A stretch of 64,000 bases of DNA from Pseudoalteromonas viridis (GCF_017742995.1 NZ_CP072425.1:1674001-1738000), one strand, 5' to 3'; shown: positions 1 to 8,435, counted from the first letter of the stretch. Made by a program: numbers and translations. The notes: generated by a model not told the origin, from the letters alone.

Positions 1-1
1 G

Positions 2-406
2 CCGCTGATAAACACCATCATTCTTTTGATTTCATCTGTCACCCTGCATTTTGCGCACGCTGCCATGGAGCAGGACCAGAGAAACAAAGTAAAGGTGTTT
101 TTAGGGTTAACTATTTTGCTGGGGTTTGCCTTTTTGGCCCTGCAAGTTGAGGAATATGTGTATGCCTATCAAGATTTGGGGCTTACTTTAGAGTCAGGTA
201 TTTATGGTAATACCTTCTTTATGCTTACTGGGTTTCACGGTATGCATGTCACGCTTGGCGCTATTATTTTAGCAGTGGTTTGGCTACGGGTAATGAAGGG
301 GCATTTTAGCGCACATAACCATTTTGCATTTCAGGCAGGTGCCTGGTACTGGCACTTTGTTGATGTGGTCTGGCTGTGCTTGTTTGTGTTTGTTTATGTG
401 TTGTAG
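2..406 (+). CDS. ctaE: Cytochrome c oxidase subunit III, C-terminal part (5' end outside window)
   Basis: Subunit III of the aa3-type haem-copper oxidase, an inner-membrane protein that stabilises the proton-pumping core. The reading frame is open from base 2, so only about the last 134 residues are present. Visible family signatures are the loop LHFAHAAME after a membrane helix, the segment FFMLTGFHGMHVTLG, and the final helix AWYWHFVDVVWLCLFVFVYVL. The residues upstream of the first ATG (PLINTIILLISS) continue the family pattern, so the internal ATG is not the start. The genes that follow (SURF1, ctaA, cyoE, SCO) are its assembly factors. The 3' end overlaps a convergent small gene. Confidence 0.96.
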   Translation, partial: PLINTIILLISSVTLHFAHAAMEQDQRNKVKVFLGLTILLGFAFLALQVEEYVYAYQDLGLTLESGIYGNTFFMLTGFHGMHVTLGAIILAVVWLRVMKGHFSAHNHFAFQAGAWYWHFVDVVWLCLFVFVYVL

Positions 407-614
407 CGCCCGGGGCTGGGTTGAAGTTGAGCCAGCCCAGTCCTTTCGCAATGAGAATAAGCAGCAAAACGCTTGCTGAGAAAAACACCCTTTTACCCAA
501 CAGCCGAGACATTGACTCACCTGATTGGGTCCCTTTGAGCATGATGAACAAAGCTCGAAACAAGTTATAGATGATGCTGAAAAGCAAAACAATAATAATT
601 AATTTGAGTAGCAT
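306..614 (-). CDS. DUF2909-type twin-transmembrane protein
   Basis: Small membrane protein of about 102 residues starting MLLKLIIIVLLFSIIYNLF. Two hydrophobic segments are separated by a short loop (KGTQSGESMSRLLGKR), the pattern of the DUF2909 family found beside cox genes in gammaproteobacteria. The start at 614 is preferred because upstream codons add a non-family leader. Family members are usually near 65-70 residues; here the frame runs on through a polar tail (about residues 65-102) and its last 101 bases lie antisense inside the COX III gene. The function is unknown. Location suggests a role with the oxidase, but that is inference. Confidence 0.7.
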   Translation of the reverse strand: MLLKLIIIVLLFSIIYNLFRALFIMLKGTQSGESMSRLLGKRVFFSASVLLLILIAKGLGWLNFNPAPGATTHKQTQTSTARPHQQSASTRHLPEMQNGYVR

Positions 615-619
615 GACAT

Positions 620-1351
620 ATGACGCAGGTAAACATAAGTAGATCAAAGGTTAGCGCATATTGCTCAGTTTTGGCAGTGGGTGTTGTGGTGTGCACTTGC
701 CTGGTTCTTTCTGTATGGCAGTGGCAAAGAGCGGCGCAAAAGGCCCACCTGATTGAGAAGCGACAAAGCGATCAGTCACCGCTCGAGTTTAATGCGCTTG
801 CTGATGTGCAAAACCCAAGTGCCCTGGAGGGAAAGCTGTTTAGGGTGAGGGGGTATTTTGATACGTCACGCTTTTGGTTGCTCGACAATCAGATATTAAA
901 TGGCGCACCTGGCTATGATGTAGTTACCTTATTTCGTCCCGTTTACGGAGAAACGTGGTTGGTTGTCAATCTTGGCTTCATTCCGGCAGCACACAGCCGT
1001 GCCGTTTTACCTGAGATTGCACTCCCCAGCGAATTACAAACCGTTGACGTAGAGTTCAAAATCGGTAAATGGGCAGGGTTTACGTTAGCTGCGCAGCCTG
1101 ATCTGAATGTGACCCAGCCCGAGCTGCTCCAGTACCTTGATCATGCCTTTTTTGTTGCGCAGACACGGCGTCCGGTAGCATCTGCCTTAGCGTATGCTTC
1201 ACACCCAGTTATGAGCAACATACAGCCCCATTATGAAGCGGTTGTTATGGGGCCAGAGAAGCATCGGGCTTATGCACTGCAATGGCTGTTGTTGGCAGTT
1301 GCTGCAGTGGTTGTTCCCTATTTTGCATATAAAAGGAAGAATGATGAATAA
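620..1351 (+). CDS. SURF1 family cytochrome oxidase assembly protein
   Basis: SURF1-type inner-membrane factor of 243 residues that assists haem A insertion into cytochrome oxidase. An N-terminal helix (about residues 14-33) leads into the family motif LSVWQWQRAAQK, followed by RVRGYFD, LLDNQ and GAPGYDVVTLFRP. A second helix lies near the C-terminus (about 217-236) before the basic tail AYKRKNDE. This is the standard two-helix SURF1 topology with a periplasmic middle. The start lies 5 bases from the divergent DUF2909 start, so both promoters are squeezed into or beyond each other's coding sequence. The stop overlaps the next gene. Confidence 0.93.
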   Translation: MTQVNISRSKVSAYCSVLAVGVVVCTCLVLSVWQWQRAAQKAHLIEKRQSDQSPLEFNALADVQNPSALEGKLFRVRGYFDTSRFWLLDNQILNGAPGYDVVTLFRPVYGETWLVVNLGFIPAAHSRAVLPEIALPSELQTVDVEFKIGKWAGFTLAAQPDLNVTQPELLQYLDHAFFVAQTRRPVASALAYASHPVMSNIQPHYEAVVMGPEKHRAYALQWLLLAVAAVVVPYFAYKRKNDE

Positions 1352-1841
1352 GGTCGCCGGATTATTTTTAGCCTGTTGTGTGTTACCTCTGATCGCTGCA
1401 TGGGTGGTGCTCTGGTCGGGTTGGCAACCAGATAGCACGACCAATCAGGGTAACTTTTTGAGTCAGGAGGTCATCCTGGATGTGCCAGAGCAAGGCCACA
1501 AGGCCTGGTTTATTGCTTTGAATCAGCCAGCTAGTTGTGCTCAGTTATGTCAGAGCCAGATTGCTTTGATGGAGCAACTCACTGTTGCACTGGGTAAGCA
1601 TCGTCAGCAAGTGGGCTTGCTTTTGTTGGGTGAGGGACAAAGCGAACAAGCCAGTGTACTACCAGAGGTTGCAAGTTTATCACCGGGGGCTTTTTATCTG
1701 GTCGATAAGCATGGTCTGGTGGTGCTGGAGTATTTGCCGCAGCCAGACCAAACCGCAAACAGGGTACTGCTGAAAGGCCTGCTGAAGGATTTAAAAAAGC
1801 TACTGTCTTACGAGCGAAGCAGTGCGGGAGGTAAGCAATGA
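1341..1841 (+). CDS. Unknown membrane-anchored CxxxC protein of the oxidase assembly cluster (SCO/thioredoxin-like)
   Basis: About 166 residues. The tandem ATGs at 1341/1344 overlap the SURF1 stop, and the gene itself ends in an ATGA overlap with ctaA, so it is translationally coupled on both sides. There is one N-terminal membrane helix (residues 5-26), then a soluble domain facing the periplasm by the positive-inside rule. It contains Cys66 and Cys70 in a CxxxC arrangement within PASCAQLC, the spacing used by SCO copper chaperones. A strand-like segment FYLVDKHGLVVLEY near the end resembles the last strands of a thioredoxin fold. I do not recognise a named family. A role in copper delivery or thiol reduction for oxidase assembly is inference. 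An alternative is a degenerate SCO paralogue. Confidence 0.75.
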   Translation: MMNKVAGLFLACCVLPLIAAWVVLWSGWQPDSTTNQGNFLSQEVILDVPEQGHKAWFIALNQPASCAQLCQSQIALMEQLTVALGKHRQQVGLLLLGEGQSEQASVLPEVASLSPGAFYLVDKHGLVVLEYLPQPDQTANRVLLKGLLKDLKKLLSYERSSAGGKQ

Positions 1842-2830
1842 CGCAAGGGTTTAGAAGATTAGTATTCATGTCAGCCTTGCTGGCAGCATTGGTGGTCACA
1901 TTGGGGGCCTATACCCGGTTGAGTAATGCCGGTCTTGGCTGCCCGGACTGGCCAGGTTGCTACGGCTTTTTAACGGTGCCTAACGAATCTCATGAATTAA
2001 TGTCGGCGCAGCAGAAGTTCCCCGGTGCAGAAGTACACCAAAAAAAAGCGTGGATCGAAATGATACACAGATATTTTGCTGGCAGCTTAGGTTTGATAGT
2101 CGCAGCGATTTTTTTTATGGCACTGCGCCACTCAAGCGCCAACAAAAATATAAAAGGGTTGTCGGGGTTACTGGTCGTATTAATCATATTTCAGGCACTG
2201 CTGGGGATGTGGACCGTGACGATGAACTTACAGCCTTTGGTAGTGATGGGGCATCTGCTGGGAGGGTTTACCATACTTAGCCTGTTGACGCTGTTATGGC
2301 TCAAGGCTCGTCAGCCAGCTGCTGTCCCCATTATTCAAGTTACAAGCTTGAGGCTTCTGACTCTGGCTGTGTTGTCGATACTGATACTGCAAATTGCATT
2401 GGGCGGGTGGCTGGCTGCCAACTATGCTGCGCCTCATTGTCGTGGGTTGCCGTTATGTGAAAATGGCGAGCTGTTCTCACTGAGTAGTCTGTTTCAGTTG
2501 CCACATTCTTCCGCCAGTTATGAGTTCGGTGTGCTGCCGTTTGAAACCCGGCTTTCCATCCACCTGGTTCACCGGATCTGGGCCATGGTGACGCTGTGTG
2601 CCATCTTGTTGTTAAGCTGGCGTTTGTACCGGGGCATTCCCGACAAGCGTGTGCGACCTGTCATTATGTTGCCGGCTATCCTTGTATTATGCCAGGTGCT
2701 ATTGGGCGGGGCGATTGTACATTGGCAGTTCCCGCTGTTGCTGACGCTATTTCACAATGTGATGGCGGCGTTTTTACTGCTGAGCATGGTTCGGGTGTGT
2801 TATCTGCTGTTTTATCAATCTAAGGAGTAA
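1838..2830 (+). CDS. ctaA: Heme A synthase (COX15/CtaA family)
   Basis: Inner-membrane enzyme of 330 residues that oxidises the methyl group of heme O to give heme A for aa3 oxidases. The N-terminal signature AYTRLSNAGLGCPDWPGCYG is the CtaA/COX15 hallmark. It is followed by MIHRYFAG and MGHLLGG with haem-ligand histidines in the first half, and LVHRIWA and LFHNVMAAF in the second half, as expected for the internally duplicated eight-helix fold. A cysteine pair (HCRGLPLCENGE) lies in the middle loop. The start overlaps the previous stop by ATGA. cyoE follows after 3 bases, so heme O production and its conversion are co-transcribed. Confidence 0.96.
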   Translation: MTQGFRRLVFMSALLAALVVTLGAYTRLSNAGLGCPDWPGCYGFLTVPNESHELMSAQQKFPGAEVHQKKAWIEMIHRYFAGSLGLIVAAIFFMALRHSSANKNIKGLSGLLVVLIIFQALLGMWTVTMNLQPLVVMGHLLGGFTILSLLTLLWLKARQPAAVPIIQVTSLRLLTLAVLSILILQIALGGWLAANYAAPHCRGLPLCENGELFSLSSLFQLPHSSASYEFGVLPFETRLSIHLVHRIWAMVTLCAILLLSWRLYRGIPDKRVRPVIMLPAILVLCQVLLGGAIVHWQFPLLLTLFHNVMAAFLLLSMVRVCYLLFYQSKE

Positions 2831-2833
2831 GTT

Positions 2834-3739
2834 ATGGCTATGAGCGTACATCAACTCGGATCAGCATTTCCCGATTTCTACGCGGGTATCAAGCCCTATC
2901 TGGCGATCACCAAAGCTAAGGTGGTCATGATGCTGGTGCTTACTGCCTGGGTAGGCCTTGCGCTTGCACCGGATACAGGGCGCACTGTGGTACAACAACT
3001 AATGAGTTTACTGTCAATTGGCCTTATCTCTGCGGCGGCTGCGGCGGTTAATCATGTGGTTGACCGAAACAGAGACAGTAAAATGGCACGAACGCGCCAC
3101 CGCCCCCTGGCGAGGCAACAACTTTGTGTATCAAAGGCGCTGTTGTTTGCCGCTTGTTTGGCTATTATCGGAACCACAGGTTTATTGGTGTTCAGTAATT
3201 GGTTATGCACCGTGTTAACCCTATTGGCTTTGCTCGGATATGCGGTTGTGTACACTATGTTCCTCAAGCATATGACGCCGCAAAATATCGTGATAGGTGG
3301 ACTTGCAGGCGCCTTACCGCCGCTGCTGGGCTGGGTAAGCGAAACGGGCAGTATGGCGGCCGAGCCTTGGTTATTGGTGATGATCATTTTTGCCTGGACG
3401 CCTCCGCATTTTTGGGCGCTGGCGATAGCGCGCGAAGCGGATTATGCCAGAGCAGGCACACCTATGCTGCCTGTGACTCATGGGATCCAGTTCACTAAAT
3501 TGTGTATCGTCGTATATACACTGTTGTTGTCAGTGACCTGCGTGCTTCCTTATCTGATAGGTATGGTGGGGTATGTGTATTTTGCCACGGCCAGTGTACT
3601 CAATGGATTGTTTATCTTTTTGGTTGTACGTTTGTATATTCATCATACAGGTCAACAGGCGATGGGGGTTTTTCGTTTTTCTATCTGGTATTTGCTGTTA
3701 CTCTTTGTCTCACTATTCGTTGACAGAGCGCTGATATGA
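2834..3739 (+). CDS. cyoE: Heme O synthase (protoheme IX farnesyltransferase)
   Basis: UbiA-type polytopic prenyltransferase of 301 residues that attaches a farnesyl group to protoheme to make heme O. Visible motifs are NHVVDRNRDSKMARTRHRPL, the aspartate-rich Mg-prenyl diphosphate site with its typical basic extension, and the second conserved region WTPPHFWALAIAREADYARAGTPMLPV. About nine hydrophobic segments span the protein. ATG 2834 follows the ribosome-binding stretch TAAGGAGT that overlaps the end of ctaA. The gene ends in an ATGA overlap with the SCO gene. Confidence 0.97.
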   Translation: MAMSVHQLGSAFPDFYAGIKPYLAITKAKVVMMLVLTAWVGLALAPDTGRTVVQQLMSLLSIGLISAAAAAVNHVVDRNRDSKMARTRHRPLARQQLCVSKALLFAACLAIIGTTGLLVFSNWLCTVLTLLALLGYAVVYTMFLKHMTPQNIVIGGLAGALPPLLGWVSETGSMAAEPWLLVMIIFAWTPPHFWALAIAREADYARAGTPMLPVTHGIQFTKLCIVVYTLLLSVTCVLPYLIGMVGYVYFATASVLNGLFIFLVVRLYIHHTGQQAMGVFRFSIWYLLLLFVSLFVDRALI

Positions 3740-4341
3740 AAAATTTTTTTGTTCTTCTATGTACGACTGCACTGCTCCTTGGGTGCCAGCCTGCCCCCAA
3801 ACTGTCAGAGTTTGCAGTACATTATGAACAGCCAAGGACGCTCAAGCCCTTTAAGCTGGAAGATCAACATGGCAGGCCGGTTACAACCGAGCAATTGAAA
3901 GGGCAATGGAGCTTGTTGTTTCTCGGTTACACACACTGCCCAGATATATGCCCAATGACTTTGGCCAAACTCACCAATGTAGCTGAGCAGTTAAAGCCTT
4001 ACCAAAATGTCAATGTCTGGTTTGTCGCGGTAGATCCACAGCGCGATACGCAAGACAAACGAAAGCAATATATTGATTACTTTAATCCTGATTTTGTCGC
4101 AGCATCTGCCCCTCATAACATCTTGTTCCCATTTGTACGGGACATTGGTTTGATCTATGCCATTAATAACAGCGACCAGCCAGAGTATTATGTCGACCAT
4201 AGTGCATCGATTGCATTAGTTAATCCGCAAGCGCAATTGGCCGCCATATTCAAGCCCGAGTTTAAGGCCGGTGAGGTGCCAGTAATCAATGAAAATCAAC
4301 TGATAGCGGACTTTAAAGTAATCGTGCCCGAAAACGGGTAA
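3736..4341 (+). CDS. SCO1/SenC family copper chaperone lipoprotein
   Basis: Periplasmic copper chaperone of 201 residues for the CuA centre of cytochrome oxidase. The N-terminus MKNFFVLLCTTALLLGC is a lipoprotein signal with the acylated cysteine at residue 17. The thioredoxin-like domain carries the metal-binding CxxxC at Cys68/Cys72 in YTHCPDICPMT and the partner histidine at about residue 155 in YYVDHSASIALV. FVAVDPQRDT is another family landmark. It is the last gene of the assembly operon, coupled to cyoE by a 4-base overlap and followed by a hairpin terminator. Copper transfer is the known family role; thiol oxidoreductase activity is an alternative seen in some relatives. Confidence 0.95.
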   Translation: MKNFFVLLCTTALLLGCQPAPKLSEFAVHYEQPRTLKPFKLEDQHGRPVTTEQLKGQWSLLFLGYTHCPDICPMTLAKLTNVAEQLKPYQNVNVWFVAVDPQRDTQDKRKQYIDYFNPDFVAASAPHNILFPFVRDIGLIYAINNSDQPEYYVDHSASIALVNPQAQLAAIFKPEFKAGEVPVINENQLIADFKVIVPENG

Positions 4342-4463
4342 GTGATGAAGTCAGTGTTAGCGCGAAACTCACTTGGGGTAATGCCACACTGCGTTGTTCG
4401 AATTAATGTCTGGGAAACGCATATTTTGCGAATTGAGCCAGACATAGGCCTTTTTCGGTGTGT

Positions 4464-4512
4464 AAAAAACCATATGAGATGGCGATTTTCAGCTATCTCA
4501 CTGGTTTTCTTT
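4464..4512 (+). terminator. Probable terminator of the oxidase assembly operon
   Basis: Stem GAGATGGC/GCTATCTC (one G-U pair) with loop GATTTTCA, extended outside an internal bulge by AAAACCA/TGGTTTT and followed by a T-rich stretch. It lies about 125 bases after the SCO stop and just before the convergent exported-protein gene. Confidence 0.6.
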
Positions 4513-4547
4513 ATGACACATTTAAAACAAGTGTCTTTCTAACTCGA

Positions 4548-4862
4548 TTATTGTGGATCCTGAATGGATAATATCAAAATCTCGTTTGTAGCCATTGTGT
4601 AGCGAACCCAGACATTTTCTTGTGCCAGCTTGGCCGCCATCGCCATTGAAAATCTGGCATCTGCTTTAGGTTCACCAGCTTGACCTAAAATAATAAAATG
4701 CCCTATTCCAGTTACTTTGATTCTAATTTGGCCGGTCTCATTGATATAAACTCGTTCTACCCGATTATTATAGTGATCAGCATAAGGGCTGCCTCCAGCT
4801 GCAAGACTAGTAGTGCTGCTTAATAATAAAAACAAGGCGCTAATAAAAATAAATTTCTTCAT
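4548..4862 (-). CDS. Small exported protein of unknown function
   Basis: 104 residues. The N-terminus MKKFIFISALFLLLSSTTSLAA is a clear Sec signal peptide with cleavage expected after SLAA. The mature part, about 82 residues, is soluble and includes RVERVYINETGQIRIKVTG, HFIILGQ and AKLAQENVWVRYTMATNEILIL, suggesting a small beta-rich periplasmic domain. The start at 4862 follows a purine-rich GAGAG ribosome-binding site; a longer reading from upstream adds an implausible hydrophobic leader. It is a single gene, convergent with the oxidase cluster and divergent from the che cluster. No cysteines are seen in the mature part. I do not recognise the family. Confidence 0.72.
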   Translation of the reverse strand: MKKFIFISALFLLLSSTTSLAAGGSPYADHYNNRVERVYINETGQIRIKVTGIGHFIILGQAGEPKADARFSMAMAAKLAQENVWVRYTMATNEILILSIQDPQ

Positions 4863-5020
4863 GTGTTGCTCTCGATGTTCTAATAGTGTTATTAACAATA
4901 AAAACGCATAAAGTATGCTTTTAGGAACGCTAGGGTAGCTTATAAAGTCGGTTAAAGATAGCAACCATCTGCTTTCACGCAGCCCTATCGAGTCAGGCTA
5001 TGTTGGTCAGCCTATATGTC

Positions 5021-5037
5021 TAAAGTCACTGACTTTA
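5021..5037. promoter_or_regulatory. 17-bp perfect palindrome upstream of the che cluster
   Basis: Arms TAAAGTCA and TGACTTTA around a single C, about 100 bases before the STAS gene in a 273-base intergenic region shared with the divergent exported-protein gene. It has the shape of an operator for a dimeric regulator. I see no confident -35/-10 pair to place it against, and the regulator is unknown. Confidence 0.4.
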
Positions 5038-5135
5038 CTAATTAATTATTTCTTTTCAGTGATAAATATGGCAATTTCACGGTCACGGTCTAATCTATTC
5101 ATATCAATAAGATTTGCAAGGAATGTGCAAGGCAC

Positions 5136-5408
5136 ATGATTAAACTTCCCCCGGAGCTGGTCATAAACCAGGTTGAAGAATTACATCAGCAGCTGGTGCT
5201 TGAGTTGGATGCAGGCCATGCGATTTCTTTAGACATCAGTGAGATTGTGCGTGCAGACACCGCTTCAATCCAACTGCTGTGCGCGTTGCAAAAATATTTG
5301 TTGGATATTGGGCAACACATTTCCTGGGTAGGCGAAAGTGCCGCGTTGTCTTCATCTGTTGAGAAATTAGGGTTAACCGAACTTTTATCTATCAGTAGTA
5401 CGAATTAA
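5136..5408 (+). CDS. STAS-domain protein (anti-sigma antagonist type) of the chemosensory cluster
   Basis: A single STAS domain of 90 residues. The central segment ISLDISEIVRADTASIQLLCALQKYL holds the strand-loop-helix typical of anti-anti-sigma proteins, with candidate phosphorylatable Thr/Ser in ADTAS. No kinase or anti-sigma partner (RsbW type) is encoded in the window. It lies 9 bases before a CheY gene and is evidently the first gene of the che operon. The role within chemosensory clusters is not established; it may act as a phosphorylation-gated binding module, which is inference. Confidence 0.85.
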   Translation: MIKLPPELVINQVEELHQQLVLELDAGHAISLDISEIVRADTASIQLLCALQKYLLDIGQHISWVGESAALSSSVEKLGLTELLSISSTN

Positions 5409-5417
5409 GAGGTCATT

Positions 5418-5780
5418 ATGAAAAAGATTTTAGCTGTGGATGATTCTGCTTCAATGCGTCAGATGGTTGGCTTTACATTAAAGAAAGCGGGCTTTGATGT
5501 GGTCGAGGCAAAGGATGGCAGTGAAGCACTCAATCTGGCTAAACAACAAGGGTTTGATGCAGTGATCTCGGATGTGAACATGCCCGTTATGGATGGTATT
5601 ACCCTAATTCGAGAGCTGAGAAATTTGCCTGATTACAAGTTTACCCCTTTGCTGATGCTCACCACCGAGTCTGGCCTGGATAAGAAAAGCGAAGGTAAAG
5701 CGGCAGGCGCTACGGGCTGGATTGTGAAACCATTTAACCCCGAACAATTGCTGGCTGTACTGAAAAAAGTCATTCGTTAA
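5418..5780 (+). CDS. cheY: CheY-type response regulator
   Basis: Stand-alone receiver domain of 120 residues. The acidic pocket is in AVDDSASMRQM, the phosphoacceptor aspartate in ISDVNMPVMDG (about residue 53), the switch Thr in LMLTTES and the conserved Lys in WIVKPFNPEQL. It starts right after a GAGGTC ribosome-binding site. Its position directly before cheA makes it the likely phosphoryl target of that kinase. Whether it binds the flagellar motor or another effector cannot be told from sequence. Confidence 0.93.
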   Translation: MKKILAVDDSASMRQMVGFTLKKAGFDVVEAKDGSEALNLAKQQGFDAVISDVNMPVMDGITLIRELRNLPDYKFTPLLMLTTESGLDKKSEGKAAGATGWIVKPFNPEQLLAVLKKVIR

Positions 5781-5798
5781 TCCTCGCGAGGTGCTGCC

Positions 5799-7922
5799 AT
5801 GAGTATCGACTTAAGTCAGTTTTTCGATGTGTTTTTTGAAGAAAGCTTCGAAGGGCTCGATGCGATGGAGTCTGAATTACTGAACCTTGAACCAGGTAAA
5901 GAAGATCAGGAAACCATCAATACTATTTTTCGTGCTGCACATTCGATAAAAGGTGGAAGTGGTACCTTTGGCTTTACAGCAGTTTCTGACTTTACTCATG
6001 TGCTGGAGACTTTGTTAGACCAAATTCGCAACGGGCAACGACAGCTTACTGCGGAGCATGTCAATCTGTTGCTCAAGGCCGTTGATTGTTTACGGGCGAT
6101 GCTGACGGCTTTGCAGGCGCAACAGGAGCCCGAGCAACAAGAAGCAAACGAATTAAAACAACGCTTTGAAGCCATTCTCAATGGTGATAGTCGCTCTGAC
6201 GAGCAAGGGCAGGCTACCAGTACAACCGACTATACATCCGAAGAGCAGACACACCTTCCCATTACGTTTCAGATCGATTTCAAGCCTTTGCCCTACCTGT
6301 TTAAAACGGGCAATGAGCCTCTTTACATGATTGCTGAGTTGTCTGAGCTTGGAGAGCTGGAAACCCAGGCTCTGCACGATGAGTTACCCAAGTTCAAACA
6401 GCTGACGCCCGATGATTGCTATCTTTATTGGCGGTTTTTCCTAACCACGACACGTGGAGAGGCAGCAATTCGCGAGATCTTCGAGTGGGTTGAAGATGAT
6501 GCCGAAATCACCATAGTACAATGCGGTGGTCTATTCGAAGCGCCTGATGAACACACCGCGGAAGTCGACATACTGCCTGGTGAGCAGGCTGAGACCGAAC
6601 TACCACTTGAGGTAAACGTCCCCCAAAAACCGCTGCATGAAGTTAAAAAGGAGCCATCGGCGGGTAAAGATGCGCGTAAAAATGCAGACCCCAGCACTAC
6701 TTCCATTCGGGTCGGCATAGATAAGGTGGATTCACTCATCAATATGGTGGGCGAGCTGGTTATTACACAGGCTATGCTCAGTCAGATAGGTGAGCAGGAA
6801 ATTACTGAATCCAGTATCGCGGCGCTGCAAGAAGGTCTTGCGCAACTGGCGCATAATACTCGAGACCTGCAGGAAAACGTGATGCGTATTCGCATGCTGC
6901 CGATCAGTTTTGTATTCAGCCGCTTTCCACGCCTCGTGCGCGACATTTCACAAAAATTAAATAAGCAGGTAGAGCTTAAGTTGATTGGAGAGCAAACCGA
7001 GCTGGATAAAACCGTCATGGAGAAGCTTTCTGATCCTATGGTGCACCTCGTACGCAACTCGTTGGATCACGGTCTGGAGACTCCTGAGCAGCGCATTGCT
7101 CAGGGTAAGGATCCGGTCGGAACAGTCACACTGAATGCATTTCATCAGGGCGGCAATATTGTGATTGAGATTATGGACGATGGCAAAGGGCTGGATACCG
7201 ATAAAATTCGCAAAAAAGCCATTCAGAATGGGCTCATTCAGGCGCAGGATGAACTCTCTGTTGATGAGATCAATGAGCTGATTTTTATGCCCGGCTTTTC
7301 GACCGCAGACAATGTCAGCGAAATATCCGGCCGGGGTGTTGGCATGGATGTGGTGCGTAAAAACATCCAGGCCTTGAACGGCTCTGTGGAAGTGAGTTCG
7401 GAAACTGGCGTTGGGTCAACTTTTACTATCCGTCTGCCATTGACGCTAGCTATTCTGGATGGACAGCTGGTACAGGTTGCCGAGCATACTTATATCATTC
7501 CACTGATCTCGATTGTCGAATCTCTGCAAATTGATATTACCAAAGTCAGTAACGTTGGTAAGGGCTTACAGGTGCTGCGTTTGCGCGATGAGTACATTCC
7601 TATCCTTCGCTTGTATGACATTTTTAACCACAAAGGTGCGCGCGAAGAACTGGATAAGACCTTGCTGGTGGTGGTTGAAAATGACAATTACAAAGTGGGT
7701 ATTTTGGTGGACGATTTACTGGCACAGCAACAGGTTGTAATAAAAAGTCTGGAAGCCAACTATCAACGTGTTGATGGCATTTCAGGGGCAACCATTTTAG
7801 GAGATGGCACGGTGTCTTTGATCATTGACATCAGCGGCCTGATTAAACTGAGCGGTTTAAGGCGGCCAGGCTCGTCTGAACTGCTCGTTGACCTGAAGAC
7901 GGATGAGGGTATCCCGGCATGA
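5799..7922 (+). CDS. cheA: Chemotaxis histidine kinase CheA
   Basis: 707 residues with full CheA architecture. An N-terminal Hpt domain has phosphoacceptor His48 in RAAHSIKGGSGTFGF. A middle region (about 150-245) contains a ferredoxin-like segment (LYWRFFLTTTRGEAAIREIFEWVEDD) that may be the P2-like response-regulator docking domain. The dimerisation helices follow (IRVGIDKVDSLINMVGELVI), then the ATPase core with N box VHLVRNSLDHGLE, G1 MDDGKGLD and G2 SGRGVGMDVV, and a C-terminal CheW-like regulatory domain. It autophosphorylates under receptor control and passes phosphate to CheY and CheB. It overlaps cheW by ATGA. Confidence 0.97.
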   Translation: MSIDLSQFFDVFFEESFEGLDAMESELLNLEPGKEDQETINTIFRAAHSIKGGSGTFGFTAVSDFTHVLETLLDQIRNGQRQLTAEHVNLLLKAVDCLRAMLTALQAQQEPEQQEANELKQRFEAILNGDSRSDEQGQATSTTDYTSEEQTHLPITFQIDFKPLPYLFKTGNEPLYMIAELSELGELETQALHDELPKFKQLTPDDCYLYWRFFLTTTRGEAAIREIFEWVEDDAEITIVQCGGLFEAPDEHTAEVDILPGEQAETELPLEVNVPQKPLHEVKKEPSAGKDARKNADPSTTSIRVGIDKVDSLINMVGELVITQAMLSQIGEQEITESSIAALQEGLAQLAHNTRDLQENVMRIRMLPISFVFSRFPRLVRDISQKLNKQVELKLIGEQTELDKTVMEKLSDPMVHLVRNSLDHGLETPEQRIAQGKDPVGTVTLNAFHQGGNIVIEIMDDGKGLDTDKIRKKAIQNGLIQAQDELSVDEINELIFMPGFSTADNVSEISGRGVGMDVVRKNIQALNGSVEVSSETGVGSTFTIRLPLTLAILDGQLVQVAEHTYIIPLISIVESLQIDITKVSNVGKGLQVLRLRDEYIPILRLYDIFNHKGAREELDKTLLVVVENDNYKVGILVDDLLAQQQVVIKSLEANYQRVDGISGATILGDGTVSLIIDISGLIKLSGLRRPGSSELLVDLKTDEGIPA

Positions 7923-8434
7923 CAGAGCGCATGAACTTGAATCAGCAACTGGTGCTGGATGCCAATGCAGACGAGAAGCAGTTTCTGACGTTTATGATGG
8001 ATGAAGAAGAGTACGGGATTGATATTTTAACGGTCCAGGAAATTCGTGGTTGGGAGCCTGTAACGGTGATCCCCAACTCTCCATCATTTGTTAAAGGTGC
8101 GATGAACCTGCGCGGGACGATAGTACCCATTATCGACCTGCGGCAGCGGTTTGGTATTACTCACATCGACTATGGCCCGCTCACCGTGGTGATAGTGGTG
8201 TCGGTAACCCTCAAAGAGCAGAAAAAACTGATGGGCATTGTCGTAGATGCGGTGTCCGATGTGTATAGCATCTCAGAAGAGACCGCGAAGGATGTGCCCG
8301 ACTTTCAGGACTCAGAAAATGCACAGTTTGTTCATGGTCTGGTCAATGTAGGGGAAAAAATGGTGGTGTTATTAAATTTGAAGAAAGTGCTCGATTTACA
8401 CGACAAAAGTTGTGTTAAGAGTAACGGGGGCTGA
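7919..8434 (+). CDS. cheW: CheW coupling protein
   Basis: 171 residues forming one CheW domain that links CheA to the receptor. Family landmarks are [53 protein letters not shown] and [22 protein letters not shown]. The start overlaps the cheA stop (ATGA). Nothing is fused to the domain, unlike CheV. Confidence 0.96.
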   Translation: MTERMNLNQQLVLDANADEKQFLTFMMDEEEYGIDILTVQEIRGWEPVTVIPNSPSFVKGAMNLRGTIVPIIDLRQRFGITHIDYGPLTVVIVVSVTLKEQKKLMGIVVDAVSDVYSISEETAKDVPDFQDSENAQFVHGLVNVGEKMVVLLNLKKVLDLHDKSCVKSNGG

Positions 8435-8435
8435 A

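Noticed and set aside
4342..4542. 66-codon open frame right after the SCO gene
   Set aside because: It runs through the terminator hairpin, has no recognisable features, and its composition looks non-coding.
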